A stretch of 35,504 nucleotides of DNA from an uncultured Lachnospiraceae bacterium (lineage in GTDB: Bacteria > Bacillota > Clostridia > Lachnospirales > Lachnospiraceae), in contig CALWLN010000183.1 in NCBI GenBank assembly GCA_944381535.1, forward strand, positions 1 to 35,504. The letters are read 5' to 3'. The position numbers and the translations under genes were made by a program. This document shows, one piece after another, positions 24,912-34,800 of the stretch. The notes under the pieces were generated by a model that searched no databases, was not told where the DNA came from, and saw only the letters and a program-made list of their open reading frames with translations. Numbering within the stretch: the first letter of the stretch is position 1; every line of letters begins with the position of its first letter.

Positions 24912-26837
24912 TTGAGAATGTTGAGAAGGAAATTGCGATTATTGACAGTTCTGTTGCTGAGCACAATAATGTTTTTCGTGCTTTGTGGGTTTTCCATGAG
25001 TATTGAAGCGAACTTAAAGCATAATGGAAAAGGCAGCGCCGTTCTGACCTTTGAGAGTGATAAGCCGTTAGAAGAATTTGAAGCGGCATTGAATGAGAAG
25101 ATTATCGGTTATAACGGTACTTCTGCAGCAAATACACAGACCAGCGGAAACGATATGCTAGTGGTAAAATCCATTGAAGAAATCGAAAATGGATATTCTG
25201 TAGAGATTGCATTTCGCCGGATTGACAAGCTCTTAGTAAATGGAAGATTTGAACTTGGAAAACTCTCCGAATATCTGGAAAATTATCTGGTGAATCCGAA
25301 TCTGGATGGAGAAAACTCGGCAGCAGAGGATGTAATTAATTACAAAAACCAAACTTTAGTAAAATGGAACAAAGGAGATATGACTGGTATTACGGTAGAC
25401 GGTCTGCATCGTCTAATGACGGTGCAGGACAAGGATGATCTCTCATTAAAAGCACAGCCTAAAAGCGTTTCCCAAGAAGAGATAGATATTGACACATTTA
25501 TCTCTGAAGGGAAGAAGGCGAAGAGTAATGTCGAGATACTCACCTTTTTCGTACTGGGTGTGGATGATGTTACTAGCGTGCAGATGACTTTTCCGGGAAA
25601 GATTACATATTATGCTGGCGAGGGTATTGAGATCATCGGAGACGATACAGTAAAGATGACTCCCTCTGTTAAGACGGTTCAGATTAGAGGACAGGGCGAT
25701 GAGATTTCTTTAAGCAATGAAGACGTAGGTTGTCTCATAGGTTATGTTGTCTATGATGAAGATGTTTCAGTTGGAATAATTGCTGCAATTGTGATAGGCA
25801 TCGTTTTGCTGGGCAGTCTTATGGTTTACTTTTTTATTTATTTTAAAAAGAAGGGAACCAACCTGATGGAAGCACAAGGCACTCAGACAAATGTTTCTGC
25901 ATTCCGAACAGGGGTTCGTGCAGCGTTTCGGAGTGAGACATGGAAGAATGTGGTGAAACACAGAACGTTGTATCTATTTGTGCTCCCGGCAGTCATCCTG
26001 TTTCTTCTTTTTAACTATGCACCCATGTTTGGATTAGCAGTTGCATTTCAGGATTATAACATCAACGATGGTGTATTTGGAAGTGAGTTTATCGGGCTTA
26101 CCATGTTTAAGAAAATTTTATTAGATTATGATGCCAATTATCGCCCATTCCGCAATACGATTTTTATCGCATTGATACGAATTATAACGAACTTCCCGAT
26201 TATCCTGGTATCCACTTTGTTTGTAAATGAACTTCGTTCAAAGAAAGCGCGGACGCTGCTCACAACAGTATCCTACATTCCTTACTTTATTTCATGGGTA
26301 GCAATTGGAGGTATGACTCATAGTCTTTTTGCTGTGGATGGTATTTTGAATAAACTGTTGACAGGATGGGGAATGGAGACACTGAACTGGTACGCGGAAC
26401 CGGATTTGTGGTGGCCAATCCTGACTATTACTTCGTTGTGGAAAGGACTTGGTTGGTCAACGCTGATATATGTCTCTAATCTGGGACTTATCAACAACGA
26501 ATTGTATGAAGCATGTAGGATTGATGGCGGCGGAAAGATTCGTCAGGCGCTGACCGTGACGATTCCTGGAATCCTGAATGCAATCGTCATGCAGCTTATT
26601 CTGGATGTGGGCATGATTATGAACGATAACTATGACCAGATTCGAGCATTGACCAAGGGGAGTGAGGCAATCAATGAAACAGTGCATGTGATTGGAACAT
26701 TGGAATTCCAAGATACTATGGCGGGGCGTTATACGGAAGGAGCGGTATATGGTCTGATTCGGGGTGTGATAGGGCTGATTCTAGTCCTTCTTACTGACAG
26801 GCTTGCAAAAAGTGCAGATAGTGAGGGGGTACTATGA
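24912..26837 (+). CDS. LplB-type sugar ABC permease fused to an N-terminal extracytoplasmic domain
   Basis: Protein of 641 residues, about twice the usual LplB/YtcP permease. Residues 1-28 form a signal sequence or anchor (LLTVLLLSTIMFFVLCGF; the residue before Cys25 is Leu, so the lipobox is poor). About 30-285 form a hydrophilic outside domain, beginning SIEANLKHNGKGSAVLTFES in the manner of LppM-like lipoproteins. One membrane helix spans 287-311, followed by a KKKG stop and a cytoplasmic linker. A complete permease starts at TLYLFVLPAVILFLLFNYAP and includes the EAA loop LYEACRIDGGGKI that docks the ATPase. The TTG start is set by AGGAGA eight bases upstream; the ATG at 24918 is too far. 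An ATG at 25866 with AAGGGA upstream could yield a 323-residue free permease. The stop overlaps the next gene. Confidence 0.85.
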   Translation: MRMLRRKLRLLTVLLLSTIMFFVLCGFSMSIEANLKHNGKGSAVLTFESDKPLEEFEAALNEKIIGYNGTSAANTQTSGNDMLVVKSIEEIENGYSVEIAFRRIDKLLVNGRFELGKLSEYLENYLVNPNLDGENSAAEDVINYKNQTLVKWNKGDMTGITVDGLHRLMTVQDKDDLSLKAQPKSVSQEEIDIDTFISEGKKAKSNVEILTFFVLGVDDVTSVQMTFPGKITYYAGEGIEIIGDDTVKMTPSVKTVQIRGQGDEISLSNEDVGCLIGYVVYDEDVSVGIIAAIVIGIVLLGSLMVYFFIYFKKKGTNLMEAQGTQTNVSAFRTGVRAAFRSETWKNVVKHRTLYLFVLPAVILFLLFNYAPMFGLAVAFQDYNINDGVFGSEFIGLTMFKKILLDYDANYRPFRNTIFIALIRIITNFPIILVSTLFVNELRSKKARTLLTTVSYIPYFISWVAIGGMTHSLFAVDGILNKLLTGWGMETLNWYAEPDLWWPILTITSLWKGLGWSTLIYVSNLGLINNELYEACRIDGGGKIRQALTVTIPGILNAIVMQLILDVGMIMNDNYDQIRALTKGSEAINETVHVIGTLEFQDTMAGRYTEGAVYGLIRGVIGLILVLLTDRLAKSADSEGVL

Positions 26838-27721
26838 TGAAAAGACGAAAAAAGAAGACGCATCAGATTAGCCTGATACAGGCGGTTATATGTACGATTT
26901 TAATTTTAATATTTATATTGCCCTTTTGGATTATCTTTGTATCTTCCGTAAGTGAGAATTCCAGCTTGCAGGCAAAGGGGATTTCCTTTTGGTTCCAGGG
27001 ATTTTCATTGGATGGTTACAAATTTATTTTCCAAATGAGCGATGTGTTTATGCATTCTATGTGGTTTTCAGTGTGGACCTCTGTGCTATCTGCGGCATTG
27101 TCTGTTGCAGTATGTATGCTTGCAGCATATGCGCTTTCAAAAAAATATTTTGTAGGTAGAAAGTTTTTAAACTTTTTTGTGATGTTCACCATGTTCTTTT
27201 CCGGTGGGCAGATTCCCACTTACCTGGTAATCCGCGGCCTGGGACTTTATGATACTGCGTTTGCTCTGATTTTACCGGGAGTTGCAAGTGCCTACAATAT
27301 TATGCTTGCAAGAAACTATTTTTATGGAATGCCTCAGTCATTGGATGAAGCGGCTCGGCTGGATGGAGCGTCAGATTTTAAGATTTTAACGAGAGTGTAT
27401 CTTCCGTTATCGAAGACGATAGCGTTCACAATTTTCTTTATGAGTTTTGTGACAAAGTGGAATCAGTGGCTCCCGTCTCTTCTCTACGTGGGCGCGCAGA
27501 ATCAGAAACTGTGGACCGTACAGTATGTGCTGAATCAGATTATCAATGATGCACAGGCGATTTTTGGTAATGCTGCAGGTGGTGGAAGTGTCTCTACCAT
27601 GCCACTTATTTCGGCGACATATGCTGCTGTGATTATGGTTGTACTTCCATTGGTCGTCATTGCCCCACTGGTTCAAAAGTTCTTTGTCCGTGGCGCAACG
27701 GTCGGTGCGGTGAAAGAATAA
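26834..27721 (+). CDS. Sugar ABC transporter permease (LplC/YtcP, MalG-like)
   Basis: Second membrane subunit of the importer, 295 residues with six membrane helices. ILIFILPFWIIFVSSVSE begins the first helix; the EAA cytoplasmic loop is SLDEAARLDGASDF. The N-terminus is rich in Lys/Arg (MMKRRKKKTHQ) and cytoplasmic. The ATG overlaps the stop of the fused permease by four bases (ATGA), so the two are translationally coupled and form a heterodimer. The pair belongs to the LplB/LplC class that imports oligosaccharides or related ligands and relies on a shared ATPase. Confidence 0.93.
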   Translation: MMKRRKKKTHQISLIQAVICTILILIFILPFWIIFVSSVSENSSLQAKGISFWFQGFSLDGYKFIFQMSDVFMHSMWFSVWTSVLSAALSVAVCMLAAYALSKKYFVGRKFLNFFVMFTMFFSGGQIPTYLVIRGLGLYDTAFALILPGVASAYNIMLARNYFYGMPQSLDEAARLDGASDFKILTRVYLPLSKTIAFTIFFMSFVTKWNQWLPSLLYVGAQNQKLWTVQYVLNQIINDAQAIFGNAAGGGSVSTMPLISATYAAVIMVVLPLVVIAPLVQKFFVRGATVGAVKE

Positions 27722-27750
27722 CAAAAAAGAAACAAAGGAGTGATGTTTTT

Positions 27751-29430
27751 ATGAAAAGGAGTGATATCATTATGGGAAAGAAAAAAGTACTGGCACTTTT
27801 GTTGACAGCGGTGACTGTATTCGGCATTGGTTGCGGCGGAAATTCAAATGGTGATACTGTTTCTGTGGGAGACCGCCCGGCCGGAGAAAAGATTGTCATC
27901 TATGCGGGCGGTTCCTCCGAGTTCGCATGGACACAGGGCTCAAAAGAGCAAGAAGTCATTGACTATATTGAGCAGAAATATTATGAGGACACCGGAAAGT
28001 CTATTGATTTTGAAATCGCATATCTTGGACAGAACATGAAGAGTAAGCTGGCAAGCGAATTGGCTGGAGATTCTCAGGTAGATGTGGCTATTTCTCACAC
28101 CCGTGGCGGTGATGGTATCGATGACTGGGCGATGGAGCAGGGACAGTATTACGAGGGGCTTGGAGATTTAATTGATGAGGTGGCTCCGAATCTAAAGGCG
28201 GCTATCACAAAAAGTACTCTTGGCGATGGTTCTGTGAGCACTCCGCTTGACAGTATGACGAACTATTTGGGAGAGGTTATTGGTATTCCTTCTGTCATTA
28301 ATCCATACAAATTTGGTATCTTAGTACGAAAAGATTTGATGGAAGCATGTGGATATACGGATGATGCAGAAAAAGCGTCTTCCGGAAATATGGAACTGGT
28401 GGATAATCTGGAGACTTTCGAACGGATGTGCCTTGCAATAAAAGAGAAAACCCAGCAGGCTTATGTGGTCAGCGGTGCTGCATGGGACTGGGAGAAGGTA
28501 CTGGTACTGGGAGCTTATACTGACGCAGGTGCTTTCACAAGCGCCATGTTTGATTTGGATGGCGATGGTGAGAAAGAAAGTTATTTAAGTGGCGGCGCTT
28601 CTCCGGAATACGCAAAGGTACTGGATTTGGAATACCGGTGGGCAACCTCCGGCATTGTAAACCCAAGTGGAAGCGAGACGATGTTGGAACAGGGGGAGGC
28701 AGAGTTTATCTCTGGAAAGACCGCAGTATTTGTACAGGATCCGACTGTTACGCATTTGATTAAGGTAGCGCGACTTACAAAAGAGCAAAATCCAGATGCA
28801 GAATTTACGGTACTCGGTCCTCTCGTTGCTACAAAAGGAGCAGAAAAGAAAGGTTTCATGAGAAATAGTGAATCTACCTTTGCGGCAGTCGTGTTGAAAA
28901 ATTCTACGAAAGCAGTACAGCTTTTACAGTTTTTAAACTGGGTTTATAAAAATGAAGACAATTATAATCTCTGCCGCTATGGAGTAGAAGGAGAACACTG
29001 GATTGATAATGGAGATGGGACCTACTTTTACCCAGAAGGCTCCGGCTATGATGTGCGTCCTGCTTATTCGGGGATTCTAACACTGGTGGAGAACCAGAAT
29101 ATGTCAAACTTAGTGAATAAGGGATATACGGAAGAAGAAATGCACTGGATAAAAGACATTGCCGGTAATCCAGACAATTACATCCAGAATGATGTAGTAG
29201 ATTATCTCTTCGTGACAACACCGGATATGAGATCTATCCGTGCATCAATACAGATTTTTCCGATACAGAACAGTGCATGGAAAGGAAGTTCCAATCCGTC
29301 TGAGATACGTTCGGATGGTCTGACAAATTATGAGTATATTTCCGGAGTTTATCGGACGAAAATGCTATCCGTAAATGAAGACTACAAGACGCAGTATCTT
29401 TTTATGAGAGATGAAAGAATGAGGGGATAA
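27751..29430 (+). CDS. Extracellular solute-binding lipoprotein of the ABC importer
   Basis: Family 1 solute-binding protein, about 550 residues, anchored to the outer face of the membrane. Signal peptide KKKVLALLLTAVTVFGIG is followed by lipobox Cys28 (GIGC|GG), then a Ser/Gly/Asp linker and the mature domain with IVIYAGGSSEFAWTQG and VDVAISHTRGGDG. Large size and the LplA-like layout point to an oligosaccharide ligand. Two starts are equally placed: ATG 27751 and ATG 27772, each with AAAGGAG ten bases upstream, the second ribosome-binding site lying inside the first reading. The second gives a cleaner signal peptide. It lies 29 bases after the permease gene. Confidence 0.92.
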   Translation: MKRSDIIMGKKKVLALLLTAVTVFGIGCGGNSNGDTVSVGDRPAGEKIVIYAGGSSEFAWTQGSKEQEVIDYIEQKYYEDTGKSIDFEIAYLGQNMKSKLASELAGDSQVDVAISHTRGGDGIDDWAMEQGQYYEGLGDLIDEVAPNLKAAITKSTLGDGSVSTPLDSMTNYLGEVIGIPSVINPYKFGILVRKDLMEACGYTDDAEKASSGNMELVDNLETFERMCLAIKEKTQQAYVVSGAAWDWEKVLVLGAYTDAGAFTSAMFDLDGDGEKESYLSGGASPEYAKVLDLEYRWATSGIVNPSGSETMLEQGEAEFISGKTAVFVQDPTVTHLIKVARLTKEQNPDAEFTVLGPLVATKGAEKKGFMRNSESTFAAVVLKNSTKAVQLLQFLNWVYKNEDNYNLCRYGVEGEHWIDNGDGTYFYPEGSGYDVRPAYSGILTLVENQNMSNLVNKGYTEEEMHWIKDIAGNPDNYIQNDVVDYLFVTTPDMRSIRASIQIFPIQNSAWKGSSNPSEIRSDGLTNYEYISGVYRTKMLSVNEDYKTQYLFMRDERMRG

Positions 29431-29433
29431 TAT

Positions 29434-29928
29434 ATGATAGGCTGGATAATATTTTTTGCATTCATGGAAATGTATTCCATTGGAATGTGTATCTGCCTAA
29501 AGCGATTTGGGGTGAAGTACTGGGGGTTCTGTCTGCTTCCGTTTGCCGTGTTTTTCTATGCGCAAAAAGCAACCGTGAAGTTTAAAGTGCTTATCTTTCC
29601 AGTAAAAAAATGGGGAACAAAGGTGATTGCATTTTTCATTGTTACAATGCTTTCCTACATGTTTGGGGCCTGGGCCATGGAACATCAGAATCCGGATTAT
29701 GTACCTTACCTTTTAGAAATCTTATGGTTAATTGCAGGTACCTGCATTGGAATTGTATGGCTGGGTATTGCATCTTCCACTGAAGCTATCCTCTTCCGGT
29801 TAAACCCATTTTTCTCAAGACTTGGGAGTATTGCCTGCTATTTACTGATTCCGGTTCCTTTCCTTCTGGCTTTCCAGAAGAAAAGGCCGGTTCGGGATGC
29901 GGCTTGTCCGGCAGAAGAAGACAGTTAA
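29434..29928 (+). CDS. Small integral membrane protein, unknown function
   Basis: Protein of 164 residues with about five hydrophobic segments: the N-terminus (IGWIIFFAFMEMYSIGMCIC), YWGFCLLPFAVFFYA, KVIAFFIVTMLSYMFGAWAM, LLEILWLIAGTCIGIVWLGI and YLLIPVPFLLAF, ending in a charged tail. It starts 4 bases after the binding-protein stop with GAGGGG upstream, so it belongs to the transport operon. I do not recognise a family. The position suggests an accessory subunit of the importer or of the secreted proteins that follow. Confidence 0.75.
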   Translation: MIGWIIFFAFMEMYSIGMCICLKRFGVKYWGFCLLPFAVFFYAQKATVKFKVLIFPVKKWGTKVIAFFIVTMLSYMFGAWAMEHQNPDYVPYLLEILWLIAGTCIGIVWLGIASSTEAILFRLNPFFSRLGSIACYLLIPVPFLLAFQKKRPVRDAACPAEEDS

Positions 29929-29951
29929 TAAAGAAAGAAGAGGAAAAAGGT

Positions 29952-31832
29952 ATGAAAAAAAAGAAGGTTTTACTTTGCGGAATATTAGCATTTTTGCTGC
30001 TCTTTGGCTCTGCATGTGAGAATGAGGATAAGGTTCCTGTAGATGCAGATAAAGATGATTCTCCCGAAAACATCGTAGAGGTGGATACGGAATATGAAGA
30101 TTTTGGTTATTCTCCGGACTATTTTGAAATTTCAGACAGCGTTGAGTATCAGACGTATTATTTTGATTCCAAAGTGGGAAGTGATGAAAATGATGGACTT
30201 TCCCAAAATGCCCCGAAACAGTCCTTAGAGGAAATTAACAGACTGATTCTGGAGGTTACAGAAGAGACACCTGTAAAGTTCCTGATTAAAGCAGGCAGTG
30301 AGTACGAAGGACAGTTGTATGTAGCGGAATTCGAAGCTTCTGAGGAGGCTCCGCTGATTATTGATACCTATGCAGCAAGTGATAATAACAAATATGCAAA
30401 AATTGTAGGATTGGATGATAGTTCTTGTGTGGTAGTCGGTAACAGCAATGTGCGTATCAGTGGACTGGAATGTACTGGACAGAAAACATACCGAGGCATT
30501 GAGGTGAAACCGGTTATGGAAGGCGTCATGGAAAACGTGGTAATTAGTGGAAATTATTGCCATGATCTGAATTTTGATGTTTCAAATATAGAAAATGGAC
30601 TTTCCGGACTTCCAGAATTAGGCACTGCTCCAAGCGACGCCATGCTACGTCTCATATGTCCGGATGAACGATATAGTTATCAGTCTGGTGGAATTATTGC
30701 AGAAGCAAATACTCCAAAGTGGATGGGGGCTTCCTGGTTTGAAAATTTCTGGATTGAAAACAATATAATTGAACGTGTGGCAAGAACTGGTATTTGGGTA
30801 TTCAGCAACTGGACTTATCGTCCTGGATGCGATTGGGGGAATAATCCTTACTACAGTGATGAGGTAAACTATTATCCACATCATAATGTTACGATACGAA
30901 ACAATTACATTTCTCATGCGGGAGGGGACTCTATCGTCATGGGTGCAGTGGATGGCGGATACATCGAGGGTAACACTTCCATGTATGCACAGTATCTGGG
31001 AAGGCCAGGCTTTTATAATGCCGGTATCTGGACTCATTCTTGTAAGAATATCGTGTTCCAGAAAAATGAAGCGGCTTATACCTATATGCAGAATGGCGCA
31101 GGTGATGGAGAGGGATTTGATATTGATATCGGATGCTCTGATATTATATTCCAGTATAATTACTCCCACCACAACGAAGGCGGCGGAATCCTGATGTGTA
31201 ATCATTCTACATGGCTTGTTAAATATGATGAGAATGGGGAATATATCCGCGATGCGGATGGTTTGCCGACGAGAGAAAATATAGCTCCGTATTGGACGGA
31301 TGTAACAATCCGCAATAATGTATTTGCAGACAATGGTGGTTCGGTGATTGTGTGTGGTGGTTATGTCAACAATTTCCATTTTGAGAATAATACGGTTGTG
31401 ATTCCAGGGAACAGTGACTTAGATAAAATTTTGACAAGTCATGACCTTAAGAATACGGGGCTTCCGGGAGAAGGTTGGGTATTACAGAATAATATTTTTA
31501 TCTCCAGAGGTGGTCATATGGCAACCTTTGATACTTCTTTTTCACAGGGGTGTACCTTTGACAGTAACGTATTCTGGAACTTTCCAGATACCTTTGAAGA
31601 GTCTGTAAAGAATGAACACGGAGAAGACATGCGTAACTTCATTCTTGCGGATCCGGGAATCTCTTTGGATACACTGGCGGAAAACGGATTGGTTTCTATG
31701 AATGCATTCAAGCCATCTGGAACAGAAATGTTGAAGGGCGCACTTTCTCTTGAAAAGATGAGTTTGTATGATGCTGAAGGGGTGGATGCTACAGGGAAAC
31801 AGTATTTTGGAGCATATAGCACAGGAAAGTAG
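29952..31832 (+). CDS. Secreted right-handed beta-helix lipoprotein (polysaccharide lyase/hydrolase-like)
   Basis: About 626 residues. A signal peptide (KKKKVLLCGILAFLLLFGSAC) ends in a plausible lipobox Cys. After an acidic linker comes YYFDSKVGSDENDGLSQ, the DUF1565-type entry to parallel beta-helix proteins. Rungs follow: VRISGLECTGQ, VVISGNYCHDL, FWIENNIIERV, VTIRNNYISHAGG, IVFQKNEAAYT, IIFQYNYSHHNEGG, VTIRNNVFADNGG, FHFENNTVV. Such Asn-rich rungs typify pectate-lyase-like carbohydrate enzymes; the substrate is not readable. I chose the ATG at 29952 (AGAGG upstream and a normal signal peptide) over the open frame from 29904. Placement after an importer suggests it trims a polysaccharide at the cell surface. 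Confidence 0.85.
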   Translation: MKKKKVLLCGILAFLLLFGSACENEDKVPVDADKDDSPENIVEVDTEYEDFGYSPDYFEISDSVEYQTYYFDSKVGSDENDGLSQNAPKQSLEEINRLILEVTEETPVKFLIKAGSEYEGQLYVAEFEASEEAPLIIDTYAASDNNKYAKIVGLDDSSCVVVGNSNVRISGLECTGQKTYRGIEVKPVMEGVMENVVISGNYCHDLNFDVSNIENGLSGLPELGTAPSDAMLRLICPDERYSYQSGGIIAEANTPKWMGASWFENFWIENNIIERVARTGIWVFSNWTYRPGCDWGNNPYYSDEVNYYPHHNVTIRNNYISHAGGDSIVMGAVDGGYIEGNTSMYAQYLGRPGFYNAGIWTHSCKNIVFQKNEAAYTYMQNGAGDGEGFDIDIGCSDIIFQYNYSHHNEGGGILMCNHSTWLVKYDENGEYIRDADGLPTRENIAPYWTDVTIRNNVFADNGGSVIVCGGYVNNFHFENNTVVIPGNSDLDKILTSHDLKNTGLPGEGWVLQNNIFISRGGHMATFDTSFSQGCTFDSNVFWNFPDTFEESVKNEHGEDMRNFILADPGISLDTLAENGLVSMNAFKPSGTEMLKGALSLEKMSLYDAEGVDATGKQYFGAYSTGK

Positions 31833-31848
31833 AAGGAGGTAGTATAGT

Positions 31849-34800
31849 GTGAAGAAAAAGAAACTATGGATTACCATTGCCGTCGTTTTGTTATGTATCA
31901 TTGCAGTAGCAGTTGCGGCAGCTGTGTACGTGGTTCGGGCAGAGGCATTTGAACTGGAAGATGGTACAGAGCAGATTTGGATGGATCGTTATGATGAAAA
32001 AACGATTCCTTTAAAGAGTGGCAATGCAGAAAAACTGAATTGGATAAGTTCGGACGAAAAGGTAGTAACCGTAGACAAGGGCAGACTTAGCGCACAAGGC
32101 GTGGGGAATGCCACGATTACGGTGTTCAGTGGTCTGGAGAGAGAGACGGTGAATGTCACTGTTAATGATTCGGGAAGTATTCCAAGTATTGAGTGTGAGG
32201 ATTTTGACGCATATCAGGATGCAGAGATTGAAATCCCGGCAGCTATTAAGTACAATGGGGAAATTACGGATATCAAGGCAGACTACACAGCGGAAATCAT
32301 AAACCCCTCTGTGGCAGAGTATGTAGATGGAAAAATTAAGGGGATTTCAATAGGTGAGACGAGTGCCATTATCAAAACGGATTATAAAGGCCTGCACTTG
32401 GAGAAGAATGTACAGATTACGGTCAAAGAAAATTCTCTGGTGGATTTCAAAGAAGCAGAAGTAGAAATTTACAGCGCTCAGGGAAATACAAAGTTAAATT
32501 CTATAACGCTTGCACCAAAGGTTGTGAAAGCGGGAAAAGTCATCAAGGATGCCAAGGTGGAATATGAAGCAGTGGAAGGTGAAGACTGTGTCGAGATTGA
32601 AGGTGCAAAAGTGACTGCCGTAAAAGAGGGAACGGCCACTGTGAAGGCGACCTATCAGGACAAAGATATCACTTTGGAGAGTACAGTCACAGTCAGGGTG
32701 AAACCAAACTGGGTTGCTTCCGGGTTTACCAACGGAAGTCTCTATCCTATAACCTGGCAGCCAGCAGAGGGAACGATTGGAGGAAGAAAAGCAGAAGGCA
32801 CGGATATGATGGAGTACCGTGCAGCCGATTTGTCCAATTCTTCTTACTGGGAACACCGGGTGTCTGGAAATGATACAGATATCCTTTTGACAGATTTATA
32901 CCGGAAGGGATATCGGTATTTTGCATACGATGTGTATTATGGCTCAGACGCAAACTTTCTCATGGGTATGAGTGAAGCTAAGACAGTGAATGTGGGAGAA
33001 TACTTCCGTCGGAATTATGTACAGGTATTGTGCGATGAGGATGGTGACGGCAAGCAGGAAGTTACCAATCGTGTGGAGAAAAATAAATGGATGACATTTG
33101 TGTTTGACCTTTTGGCTATGATTGAGGAAGACCCGAATCTGGCCTCCTGTTTCTTCTTCACCGTCAATGACAGCACGACTTCCAGCTATGTAATGAATGT
33201 CCGCTATTATCTGGACGATACTTTTTTCCCAAAAGAAAATCTGGTTTACACAGATAAAGGGGATTATGTACAGGCTACATTAGATGAATTTGATGTATTT
33301 ATTCCGGTTTCTCAGGGATACGCAAAGTTAAAGACCACCGGAAAGTACGAGGCAGAGGTGAAATCTGGGGAAGAGGCCGTGTACCGTTCCTATGATAAAA
33401 AAGTGGGCGGAAGAACCGATGTTTACCGGTATCAGGCAAATTCAGACAATCAATGGATTAATAATCTAGTGGTTGCATCCTCTATGAATAAAAGTTATGA
33501 CTTAGGTATGTTGAACCTATGTAGTCATGGACGATATCTGGTATTTGACATCTATGTGGAAGATGCAGATGCAATCAGTATTTCCATCAACCATACCGGA
33601 AGAAGTGCGAAGATTCTTCTTGGCAGGACAGATTTGAGCCAATGGTTCAAGTGGCTGAAAGTTTATAAGGATGGAGAACTACAGTACAAGATGGAAAAAG
33701 GTAAATGGTACTCAGTATCCCTCGGATACGTTGACGGGTATCAACCGAACGCATGGCGTTCGACCATTTTGGTAGGAGCCTACAACAAGGGAGATGTCTT
33801 CTATCTGGATAATGTACGTTACTACAAGGACAAAGAGTTCTTACCGACCAAATGGAATGGGGTGGCTCCGCCGAAAGGGATGGAGATTATTCATCCGGAC
33901 ACGACACTGGAGACCGTCGCAAGTGGTATATTTAAAGGAGCAGCAAAGTATACCAGCAAGAATTCCGGACTTACCTGGGACAACCATTGGGCATCTGTCA
34001 GGTTCACGGATGTGACAAGTGATAATACTAAGGACGGCGGTAAGGGTGTAGCAAGCTTTTTCCACAGTGGATATAAATATATAAAATTGGATATTTATCT
34101 TGCAGAAAATACCCAAGGCTTTGGATATTTCTCATGGGCGACCAATAAGGACATTAATTATGAAGGCGTCAAATACGAGGATGAACTGCGGGTAGGAGAA
34201 TCAAACTTTACTTCCCTTCTTTTCGATGCGACTACGAAGCAGTTTGCAACGAAGGTGAAATCTAATAAGTGGTATACCTTATTTATCCCGGTGGAATACA
34301 ATAATTCCGAGACACCACTGTGGGGACTGGTAGAGTTTAGAAGCATCGGCGGAAGTGCAGAAAATCCGGCAGTTGTATACATAAAGAATCTGGAATATAC
34401 GAAGACAGCCTACAATGTTTCCGCAACATTACTTGAGCCGAATCTGGCTTATGTAAAGAATGCAGGTTATCCTCTCTTGCAGATTCTGTCAGTTAAGAAT
34501 GTGAAAACAGAATTAATTATCAACCATGATGATTCGAATCCGATTGCAGTTACTTTAGAGCCATCTGGAATCGCGTATGAGGCATTGGTTGGAATGAATG
34601 AAGTGGTAAATCTTCTTAGGTTGGGAGAGAATACCTTTACAGTCCGTCTGACAGATGAAGGAAAGACAGTGGAGACCTCGATTCAATATGAGAATACCGG
34701 ACTCCTGTATGTATATGAAAACAATTATCATACATTGGAGTTTGCGGTAGACGAAGAAACCGGAGAGACCATACTGAAATTCACAGAGACTGGTGCAACC

